In this document: positions 57,485 through 64,000 of the stretch, piece after piece
Position numbering within the stretch: the first letter of the stretch is position 1
Layout: each line of letters begins with the position of its first letter
NCBI RefSeq assembly: GCF_001465795.2
Contig: NZ_CP013659.2
Location: 2,808,501 to 2,872,500 of the forward strand
Origin: Planococcus rifietoensis
Lineage (GTDB): Bacteria > Bacillota > Bacilli > Bacillales_A > Planococcaceae
Direction of reading: 5' to 3'
Length of the DNA: 64,000 nucleotides
Program-made: the position numbers and the translations under genes
The notes under the pieces: generated by a model
Database searches by the model: none
What the model was told of the DNA's origin: nothing
What the model saw: only the letters and a program-made list of their open reading frames with translations

Positions 57485-59116
57485 TTATTGTTGAGCTGCC
57501 AGCTCAGCTTCAAACTGTTCTTTCAACTCGATCAATGCGGTTCTGTTTGCTGAGAGATCTTCGGGGTATCTTGCTAAAACGACATCGATCAAGTTCGCTT
57601 TTTCGTTTGTAGAAAATAATGCAGTTACAGTATCTTCTCCTTCTAACACACCACGATAACCTTCGAGTGGCTGGCCACTTTCAATGTCGTTTGCCAACTC
57701 CGATACTTCGGCAAAGAGCTTTTCACTCCAAGCACGCTCCCATTCCCCCGCTGAATCAACGCCCATTTCCGCATACTTTAATGCTTCGGAAACGTCCGTA
57801 AATAACAAATCCTGAGTAATGTAATTATAAGCACTTGATACTCCTGTTATGCTCTCTGGATTGACGAGCCTCAGCTCATTCTGTCGATAAAGGTTTGTAT
57901 TTTCGTAGTCGCCTAACTCCCTATACTGGCTTGCAATCTGATGGTTAAGCGTTTCTAAATTAGGTGCAGATTCTGCAATTTCCAGAAAAATCTCCAATGC
58001 TTCTTCTGACTTCCCTTGTTGCTGCGCTAATAAATCTGCTCTTTTCCATAAATCACTCAGCTGTTCAAAACTCACAAAAAACTTAGCCTCGTAACTTTCT
58101 AGAGTTTTTCCGGTCGCTTTTTTAAAACTCGATTCGAACGAAGAATGTTCCATCTCTGCGAAAATTCCTGGAAGAACGCTTTCTCCCTCCTCTTCTAGCA
58201 CGAATTCTAAAAAGGCACGGCTTTGAATATACGGATTAAAGGGATCAGACAAATGATTTTCCCAACCACCTGGGTTCTCCAAGTTTTCAAAAGCCACATG
58301 TTCATATGGGTCATGTGCATTGAATGGCAGTCCCTGCTCTTTTTCCGACAAATAAGTAGCCACACCCTCTATAAACCAAACAGGAATTTCAGTACTATAC
58401 ATCCCCCGCTCTTCGGCGATTCCGAAGAACAGATGGTGTGTATATTCATGCATAGCCGATACTTTGTCGATCGGCAGAGGCAAATGAATCGTCTGATCGT
58501 GTTCTTTGTAAAACCCGCTGTACTCCGCCTCAATCGTTTCCCGAATCGGCATGTCGAGATTCTCTCCATAGAGAACGAAAGACACTGGGGCGTCGGTTTC
58601 ACCGCCCAGCTCATGCTGCAGTTGTGGACGATTGGTTTCTACAAGGCCTACCAATAGTTCCATTTCTTCTAATGGCTCGCTTCCCGGCGCAAAATAGAAT
58701 GTGATTCCATTGATTTCTTTTGAATCCAGTGTAGCTAAATCAATGGAATCGTCCTCTCCTGTGATCATTCGGCGGTAATAAGTTACCTTCTCTTCAGGCG
58801 TCAGCTCCGTTGCTTCTGTCATGTCGTATTCGACATCATAGAGCAGAAAGTTTGTGGCGAATAAAAAGAGCGTAAAAATCCAGAACAAAATAGAAGAAGC
58901 TATCAGAAAGACAGCATTCGTTATTTTTTTCTTGCTATCCCCCGCTTTTGCAATCCAGACAATCGCCAACACAATGCCCGCGATTACGAAGACACTTACA
59001 CCAAGCCAGGCAATCAAGCTTTGCCCTACATCCAAATACAGCAGCAAAACCCCGAATCCACCCGTCAGCAAAAACAAACCAAGGAAGCTCAAAATAATAT
59101 TTTTCAATATGTGCAT
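57485..59116 (-). CDS. Membrane-anchored gluzincin-like metallopeptidase with TPR-like tail
   Basis: 543 aa. Three hydrophobic segments in the first 95 residues, then an exposed domain with the zinc motif His223-Glu224-x-x-His227 (MHEYTHHLFFG) and a downstream glutamate in WFIEGVATYLSE, the pattern of peptidase MA/gluzincins. After residue 345 the sequence turns into helical pairs with TPR-like spacing (SEEALEIFLEIAESAPN, YRELGDYENTNLYRQNELRL). Its catalytic domain should face outside. AGAGGTGAG before the ATG. Substrate unknown. Confidence 0.82.
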   Translation of the reverse strand: MHILKNIILSFLGLFLLTGGFGVLLLYLDVGQSLIAWLGVSVFVIAGIVLAIVWIAKAGDSKKKITNAVFLIASSILFWIFTLFLFATNFLLYDVEYDMTEATELTPEEKVTYYRRMITGEDDSIDLATLDSKEINGITFYFAPGSEPLEEMELLVGLVETNRPQLQHELGGETDAPVSFVLYGENLDMPIRETIEAEYSGFYKEHDQTIHLPLPIDKVSAMHEYTHHLFFGIAEERGMYSTEIPVWFIEGVATYLSEKEQGLPFNAHDPYEHVAFENLENPGGWENHLSDPFNPYIQSRAFLEFVLEEEGESVLPGIFAEMEHSSFESSFKKATGKTLESYEAKFFVSFEQLSDLWKRADLLAQQQGKSEEALEIFLEIAESAPNLETLNHQIASQYRELGDYENTNLYRQNELRLVNPESITGVSSAYNYITQDLLFTDVSEALKYAEMGVDSAGEWERAWSEKLFAEVSELANDIESGQPLEGYRGVLEGEDTVTALFSTNEKANLIDVVLARYPEDLSANRTALIELKEQFEAELAAQQ

Positions 59117-59143
59117 AACTCACCTCTAATTAAATTGAACATC

Positions 59144-59323
59144 CTAATTTGATTTCTTCGTAGGTTTTAGTAAGAAAAAGGAGCTGCTCCCCATAAACCA
59201 CCCACCTGCTACAGCAAGCGCAGTACCAACAGCCACCGCAAAAGTGGATAAGTATGTGGATATATACATACCAGCCATAAACATTAGTAAGCCTGTGGAA
59301 AACATAATTATGCTTTTTGTCAT
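59144..59323 (-). CDS. Small two-helix membrane protein, unknown function
   Basis: 59 aa, with AAGGAG eight bases before the ATG. Hydrophobic from residue 5 to about 50 with a break near STYLST; tail LKPTKKSN is basic. Followed after 27 bases by the membrane metallopeptidase gene on the same strand, and preceded by the ASCH gene with a 33-base gap, so the three may form one operon. Confidence 0.65.
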   Translation of the reverse strand: MTKSIIMFSTGLLMFMAGMYISTYLSTFAVAVGTALAVAGGWFMGSSSFFLLKPTKKSN

Positions 59324-59356
59324 TTTTACAGCTCCTTCAACAGTTTATCCACCGTT

Positions 59357-59704
59357 TCAGGGGAAAAGCAGCTCGATTTCGATTGCCAAGCTGCCCCATT
59401 CTTGTTCACGCGCTGGTGAATAGAGGGTGTGGATGGATTCAACGCGTTTTTCAATATTGTTATCCACAATTCCGAATTTCTCAGCGGGAATGTCTTCGAA
59501 CATTTCTCGAAACGTCGGATATGTGCATAACTTTGTGATTTTCACTAGTAGTTTTTCGTCTTCGCTGGGCAGTTTCGTGAATTCTATCGTGTCGTTCTCT
59601 TTTAATTTTCTTCTCTTTGGATCATGAAGCCTGATTTCCACCGTTTTCTTTCCGGACTGGATTGCCCGGAAAGGTTCTTCGTAAAGTTTCATTTTGTGCT
59701 CCAT
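59357..59704 (-). CDS. ASCH domain protein
   Basis: 115 aa, the size of a lone ASCH domain. Family features are KLYEEPFRAIQSGKKTVEIRL with the conserved G-K-K-T-x-E-x-R motif, the turn LKENDTIEF and the C-terminal EWGSLAIEIEL. ASCH domains bind RNA or modified nucleosides; some are hydrolases of acetylated cytidine. GGAGG before the ATG. Confidence 0.88.
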   Translation of the reverse strand: MEHKMKLYEEPFRAIQSGKKTVEIRLHDPKRRKLKENDTIEFTKLPSEDEKLLVKITKLCTYPTFREMFEDIPAEKFGIVDNNIEKRVESIHTLYSPAREQEWGSLAIEIELLFP

Positions 59705-59765
59705 CGCTATCCTCCAAAGTCATTGTTTATTGTCAGAGAAAAAAGTTTGAGAAATTTATTCTTTA

Positions 59766-61190
59766 TTACCAAAGGCCAAGCGCTTTCCACCATAGGCCGC
59801 CTGCGCCAAACCAGACCACAATGTGGATCAGGGAAATGATGAACCCAAGGCTCCACCATTTCTGTTGGCTGACATAGCCGCTTCCGAAAAAGACCGGAGC
59901 CGGACCTGCGCCGTAATGCGTCAAGCAGCTGAACAAGTTCGAGAAGAACGCGAGAATCAGTGCTGACAATAGCGGTGGTGCGCCTGAAGCGACGATGACC
60001 GACAAGAACGCCGCATACATCGCGCTGACGTGAGCCGTGTTGCTGGCAAAGAAGTAATGAGAGTAAAAATAGACGATCGCCAAAATAACCAAGGTCATCA
60101 TCCACGACAGTTGTCCAACAGCATTCCCCATCAAATCGCTAAACCAAGGAATCATGCCCAATTCGTTCAAATACGTCGCCATCATGACAAGCACAGAGAA
60201 CCAGACGAGCGTATCCCAAGCACCTTGTTCTTTTTTGATATCCGACCAGGTCAACACCCCGCTGAGCAGCAGCACACAAAGCCCGACGAACGCACTGGTC
60301 GTCGCGCTGATGCCGAAGTTTCCGCCAAAAATCCAGAGTGATAACAGCAGGACGAAGACGCCGATCATATAGCGTTCTTCTTTTTTCATCGGCCCCATTT
60401 CCTTCAATTTCTCTACCGCAATGGCAGAGGCTTCCGGTGTTTCCTTTAATTCCGGCGGGTACAATTTGTAAATCACAAAAGGAATGAGCGCCAAACTGAT
60501 CAAGCCAGGCACTAATGCGGCGAGCGCCCAACCGCCCCAGGTGATTGTTTCCCCGGTAATTTCCTGAGTAATCTGAACAGCGAGCGGGTTCGCGGCCATG
60601 GCCGTGACGAACATCGCCGAAGTAATCATATCTCCTTGGAACGAGACTTTGACCAAAAATGCCCCGATGCGCCGCTCCGTGCCGTCTCCGACTCTCGATT
60701 CGTATGTTTCTGAAAGCGAGCGAATGATCGGGAATATGATACCGCCAGCTCGCGCGGTATTCGATGGCATGGCTGGTGCCAAAATCAAATCACTCAGCAG
60801 CATCGAATACGACAAGCCGAGCGTTTTCTTGCCGAACAGCCGGACAAACAGGTAAGAAACACGTGTCCCCAAACCGGTTTTGATAAATCCGCGTGAAATG
60901 AAAAAAGCGATGACAATCAACCAAATGGTCGTGTTTTGAAATCCGCTTAACGATTGTTCCAAGGTAAGAATTTGGGTTAGCGCAATAATTGTCAGCGCGA
61001 GAATCGCCGTGCTTCCCATCGGTATCGGTTTGATCACCAATGCCACAATCGTAGCCACAAAGATACTGAACAAATGCCAGGCATCCGTTTCCAATCCAGA
61101 AGGTGCGGGAATGAACCAGATAGCCGCACCGATAGCGACACAAATCAAGAGCAACTTCCAGTTCACTTCTCCTTGTTTTTGAGTATTCAT
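59766..61190 (-). CDS. DASS family (SLC13/CitT type) anion:sodium symporter
   Basis: 474 aa, about twelve membrane segments. MPSNTARAGGIIFPIIRSL is the first S-N-T substrate motif; AATYLNELGMIPWFS and ASNTAHVSAMYAAFL hold the second. These transport dicarboxylates, citrate or related anions. Start at 61190 following AAAGGAG, twelve codons inside the open frame. Single gene; no adjacent metabolic gene reveals the substrate. Confidence 0.93.
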   Translation of the reverse strand: MNTQKQGEVNWKLLLICVAIGAAIWFIPAPSGLETDAWHLFSIFVATIVALVIKPIPMGSTAILALTIIALTQILTLEQSLSGFQNTTIWLIVIAFFISRGFIKTGLGTRVSYLFVRLFGKKTLGLSYSMLLSDLILAPAMPSNTARAGGIIFPIIRSLSETYESRVGDGTERRIGAFLVKVSFQGDMITSAMFVTAMAANPLAVQITQEITGETITWGGWALAALVPGLISLALIPFVIYKLYPPELKETPEASAIAVEKLKEMGPMKKEERYMIGVFVLLLSLWIFGGNFGISATTSAFVGLCVLLLSGVLTWSDIKKEQGAWDTLVWFSVLVMMATYLNELGMIPWFSDLMGNAVGQLSWMMTLVILAIVYFYSHYFFASNTAHVSAMYAAFLSVIVASGAPPLLSALILAFFSNLFSCLTHYGAGPAPVFFGSGYVSQQKWWSLGFIISLIHIVVWFGAGGLWWKALGLW

Positions 61191-61461
61191 CCTACTTCTC
61201 CTTTTTAAATACGGTATTTTATGCAAGGAGGATTATACGCCTTTCGGGCTGTTGAATGAATACATCCGCTCGGCTGTTTTATGTGGATCCGGAATAAGAA
61301 TACGCTTACTTTCACACGACAATTGCCCTTAACCCCCGAACGGCGGGAACTGCATTTAACTGCTTTTGTGTTGTTGTAAATTTTGACTTTTTGTTCACAA
61401 AAAATTGCTCTAATCTGTCAAATAATTCTCAATTCACTGCTATTCTTCTAACTAAAAGCAT

Positions 61462-61992
61462 TTACTGTGAGTTGCTAAATTCCATCAACCATTTCTTTCC
61501 GCCATTTATCTTTCTCACTTTCACAAATCCGCATTTTTCATAACAACGAATCGCTCTTGGATTGGAAACCTCGGGGTCTAAAACTACGGTGTCTGTGGGC
61601 AAGTCCATAAGATAATCCAGGAAAGACTTGACCATCAATGTTCCGATTCCCTGATTGAAGAGTGCAGGATTTCCGATGAATTGATCGATACCCTGTACAT
61701 TTAACACAAGTGGGTAACCATAGTCGACTTGCACTTCTTTAGCCAATTGATAATGCTGCATAAAACCAAAAGGTATGCCGTTTCGCTCCGCAATATATGG
61801 ATGGACAGCTACTTGCCCTTGGATTCTTGGCCCGTATTTCTGTTTCACTTGTTGTATCGTGAAGGGTGAATTCACATCTCCGTAAAATTCCAGTACTTCT
61901 CTTGTGCTAAGCCACTTAGCCATTATCGAAAAATCTTCTTCATTCATCTTTCTAATCGATAGTTTAGGTACGGCCTCTATGGTACTCGCCAC
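61462..61992 (-). CDS. Aminoglycoside 6'-N-acetyltransferase-like GNAT protein
   Basis: 176 aa. LSIRKMNEEDFSIMAKWLSTREVLEFYGD is the AAC(6')/IucB-type opening, and PALFNQGIGTLMVKSFLDYL the acetyl-CoA loop, followed by VVLDPEVSNPRAIRCYEKCGF, a signature of AAC(6') relatives. Acceptor could be an aminoglycoside or a cell amine. The start is uncertain: I take the GTG at 61992 with GGAG four bases upstream; the frame is open to 62025 and an internal ATG lies 15 codons later. It overlaps the kinase gene before it. Confidence 0.85.
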   Translation of the reverse strand: MASTIEAVPKLSIRKMNEEDFSIMAKWLSTREVLEFYGDVNSPFTIQQVKQKYGPRIQGQVAVHPYIAERNGIPFGFMQHYQLAKEVQVDYGYPLVLNVQGIDQFIGNPALFNQGIGTLMVKSFLDYLMDLPTDTVVLDPEVSNPRAIRCYEKCGFVKVRKINGGKKWLMEFSNSQ

Positions 61993-62521
61993 CTTTCTCC
62001 ATGATGTGATCGGCAAGGCTCTCAATAGTTAAAGTTCCATCTACAAGTAAATCAGAATCCGGCTGAATAGTTTCAATCATGTTGAGATAAGCGCGCCTTC
62101 CGTGACTTGCATAATGATTCACTTGTGCCACTATTTCTTCTCCGGAACTATTTTGAAAGTCTCTACTAACCCGCCTGGCCAAGGCAAGATCGAGCGGTGT
62201 CTCAATGAAGACAGCCAGATCAATAAATTCTTTCATTTGCGTATGTTGATACGCAAACGGATAGTCTAAAAATATGTATTCCAACGGTTGCTTCAGCAAT
62301 TCCATGAAATCCGCAACAAACGGCTCGAGGTTCCACTCATGCGAATTGGCGCCGCGATTGATCCATTCCAATACATCATCCGGCCCGTCCAAGTCGTAAT
62401 CATCAAAGAACAGCGCTTTGGCGTTATTTGTATGTGTGGCCAAATGAGTGGTGAGCGCAGTTTTACCGCCCCCTGAAACACCAGCGATTGCTATAGTGAT
62501 GGGTTTATTCAAATTGTTCAC
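61964..62521 (-). CDS. P-loop kinase, uridine kinase-like
   Basis: 185 aa. Walker A GVSGGGKT at residues 14-21, base-binding region FFDDYDLDGPDDVLEW, Walker-B-like LEYIFLDYPF and a lid region LALARRVSRDF. It resembles nucleoside or panthothenate-type kinases (uridine kinase family). Start GTG, whose last bases overlap the TGA of the preceding gene. Acceptor unknown. Confidence 0.85.
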   Translation of the reverse strand: MNNLNKPITIAIAGVSGGGKTALTTHLATHTNNAKALFFDDYDLDGPDDVLEWINRGANSHEWNLEPFVADFMELLKQPLEYIFLDYPFAYQHTQMKEFIDLAVFIETPLDLALARRVSRDFQNSSGEEIVAQVNHYASHGRRAYLNMIETIQPDSDLLVDGTLTIESLADHIMEKGGEYHRGRT

Positions 62522-62721
62522 CGGCTCTCACTCATGGAACTATCGGTTTCCGATTTTTTTCTGTTCCATCTAGAGATAATGACAAATAACACAGCTATTA
62601 GATTGACCAAAAACATAATGATGTAATAGAGGTGTGTGTCGCCTTCCATTAGATAAGTGCCGTATCTTAGCGTGTTGAGCGCTAGGACAATGACTAAGAA
62701 TATATGAGTTTTGTTATTCAC
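62518..62721 (-). CDS. Small two-helix membrane protein, unknown function
   Basis: 67 aa, GTG start behind GGAAGGAGG. Segments IFLVIVLALNTLRYGTYL and YIIMFLVNLIAVLFVIIS span the membrane; the tail is charged (RWNRKKSETDSS). Overlaps the kinase start by four bases, so the two are co-translated. Confidence 0.7.
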   Translation of the reverse strand: MNNKTHIFLVIVLALNTLRYGTYLMEGDTHLYYIIMFLVNLIAVLFVIISRWNRKKSETDSSMSESR

Positions 62722-62793
62722 GATCGCCTCCTTCCACTCTTCTATTTACGGGAGTGTATAAGGATCAGTTCCCAAAACCGCATTAAAGAGTCT

Positions 62794-63633
62794 TTAAATT
62801 TCTGACAGACAGGCCCCTATGCTTTTTTGGAGCGGTAGTAAGTCAGGATCATTATCAATCTCTACATAGAAGCTTTTTAGGAATTTCTTGCAGTTGGCGT
62901 ATAGGTACCAATAGTTTTCTTCTGCTAGTTGACCTTTTTGCCCTTCCAATTCAACAGGAATATTTTCTACGAACCCTTGCATCACTTCGTATGGCAACCC
63001 CTGCTTTAACGTTTCCAATAGAGGAATCAGGATCCTTTCTTCTTCGTCGTGAATGTAGATATAGTCTGTTATAAATATTTTTTTCCATAAGACATTTGCT
63101 AACTCTTCATAATCATCAGCTGTGATTTTTTTATTTTTAGTGAGTTCATCAAAGGCATCCGCAATATGAGCGATGCTATGCGCCCAGCCTTTATCAACGA
63201 CAAATCCCCTCAAGTCTTTTTCGAGAGTGATATAGGAAATTAATTGATCCTTCACTTCGAAAATTAACTCTCTTGAAAGAAAATCTTTCTGGTTATCTGA
63301 GTGCAGAATGAGCGCAATTAACAAACTGGTGAACGACCTCGTAAAAACGCTGTCTGTTCCGGATTCACCTATCCCTTTAAACAGCATTTGTTCGTTTAAA
63401 CAAGACTTGAGCATCTCGCTCAATATGTTCGCTTCTATTTCATCTCCCAAAACCAGATCACAAAATGCACCGTATATTAACCTGTCGCGCAGCTCACCAT
63501 CTGGGGAACCGATATGTACCATCATTGATTTAATTAATACCAATTCATTTTCTTTATCCCAGCCTTGTTTATCTATTAATGTCTTCTTTAACAAGTTCGC
63601 TTCTAATGGAACTACAGTATTTAAGCTGGCCAT
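62794..63633 (-). CDS. DUF2785 family protein
   Basis: 279 aa, soluble, all-helical look. Family features: LRDRLIYGAFCDLVL in the N-terminal half, the RGFVVDKGWAHSIAHIADAFDEL segment in the middle with its invariant GWAH-HxxD, and DEEERILIPLLETL. No function known to me. TGGAG before the ATG. Probably ends or precedes nothing in an operon; gaps of about 70 and 50 bases surround it. Confidence 0.85.
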   Translation of the reverse strand: MASLNTVVPLEANLLKKTLIDKQGWDKENELVLIKSMMVHIGSPDGELRDRLIYGAFCDLVLGDEIEANILSEMLKSCLNEQMLFKGIGESGTDSVFTRSFTSLLIALILHSDNQKDFLSRELIFEVKDQLISYITLEKDLRGFVVDKGWAHSIAHIADAFDELTKNKKITADDYEELANVLWKKIFITDYIYIHDEEERILIPLLETLKQGLPYEVMQGFVENIPVELEGQKGQLAEENYWYLYANCKKFLKSFYVEIDNDPDLLPLQKSIGACLSEI

Positions 63634-63684
63634 AATTCAACTCCATTTTCACCAGTAGTTAAACTAGCTCTTTCTAGCAGAACG

Positions 63685-64000
63685 TTATGCACTCATTAGA
63701 GTTTTAATGAGTTCAGTGATAGCTTTTTTAACCTTTAATGGATTTACATCGCCCATCAAAGCAATTTGAATCCAATTGCGCTTCAATAAATAATCACTCT
63801 CGTAGCTGATCTCGATTCCTTTGGCTTTGAGTGCATCACCCACCGCACGTGCTTCGATTTTACTTGGCAAGGCGATTGTCAGGATGCCAGGCGAGTACCG
63901 GTCATGTCCTAAAACTTCCAACCCGGCATCCGTTAGCCGGTTGCGGATTTCCGTTGCAAACAGCGGGTCGGGAAAGCGATGATGAGTGATGGCTGCTTGA
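63685..64000 (-). CDS. Class V aminotransferase, C-terminal part (cut by the window edge)
   Basis: About 105 codons are visible, open to the right edge. The sequence RFPDPLFATEIRNRLTDAGL, then SPGILTIALPSKIEARAVGDALKAKGIEIS and LLKRNWIQIALMGD matches the small C-terminal domain of alanine-glyoxylate/serine-pyruvate type aminotransferases (PLP fold type I). The PLP lysine lies outside the window. The stop codon at 63685 defines the end. Confidence 0.85.
   Translation of the reverse strand, partial: QAAITHHRFPDPLFATEIRNRLTDAGLEVLGHDRYSPGILTIALPSKIEARAVGDALKAKGIEISYESDYLLKRNWIQIALMGDVNPLKVKKAITELIKTLMSA

Noticed and set aside
1..64000. Prophage, integrative element or CRISPR array
   Set aside because: No integrase, transposase, phage structural gene, tRNA or spaced direct repeat was found on reading both strands.

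Overview
The window looks like a chromosomal segment of a Gram-positive Bacillales bacterium, most likely Planococcaceae (Planococcus or Planomicrobium type). This is inferred from strong AGGAGG-type ribosome binding sites, frequent GTG/TTG starts, lipoprotein signal peptides, a FapR box before fabH, a LOV-STAS protein of the YtvA type and many small membrane proteins. I see no rRNA, tRNA, CRISPR array, transposase, integrase or phage gene. Most genes are on the minus strand in short operons separated by hairpin terminators, many of them bidirectional.

Layout. 1-4898: a five-gene peptide-type ABC importer, cut by the left edge. 5159-9749: Lrp regulator, acetyltransferase, a run of small membrane proteins, a metallophosphoesterase and an SDR protein lacking key catalytic residues, divergent from a TetR regulator. 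10454-12240: three tandem paralogous four-helix membrane proteins with a zinc-ribbon/alpha-CTD-like gene between copies 2 and 3. 12289-14206: Rrf2 regulator, TrxR-like flavoprotein and methyltransferase operon. 14522-17458: small membrane protein, DJ-1/PfpI protein, acetyltransferase, LOV-STAS photoreceptor and an unknown upstream gene. 17649-21404: lipoprotein/PepSY pair, small membrane proteins and a solitary CcsB/ResC. 21684-31131: acetyltransferases, a 1017-residue S8 protease with cell-wall-binding repeats, DUF5996, M3 oligopeptidase and PP2C phosphatase. 31258-34255: DrrAB-type ABC exporter and fabH.

34605-37760: an acidic coiled-coil membrane protein and a FUSC protein. 37871-42452: an XRE regulator with twin operators, then an RpiR regulator and a putative catabolic operon (RraA-like aldolase, DUF1932 dehydrogenase, DctM-like permease and a two-helix partner) controlled by a twin palindrome. 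42500-45532: small membrane protein, a 2H phosphoesterase gene broken by a stop codon, a penicillin V acylase-like hydrolase and a CDF metal exporter. 45560-51283: acetyltransferase and a nickel/metallophore-type ABC importer (NikABCDE order) with a Fur-like box under its promoter. 51468-55757: a nucleotidyltransferase of the AadA type, three acetyltransferases in tandem, a methyltransferase and a ceramidase-like protein. 55945-57430: divergent Rrf2/NmrA-type pair with two operators of identical geometry. 57485-64000: membrane metallopeptidase-like protein, a 59-residue membrane protein, ASCH protein, DASS anion transporter, AAC(6')-like acetyltransferase, P-loop kinase, DUF2785 protein and a class V aminotransferase cut by the right edge.

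The strongest leads are the RpiR-controlled operon with its twin operator and SBP-less transporter, the Fur-box metal importer, the triplicated membrane gene family, and three further regulator/operator pairs that can be read directly in the sequence. Ten GNAT acetyltransferase genes lie in 64 kb. All functions are inferred from sequence reading; no database search was possible.
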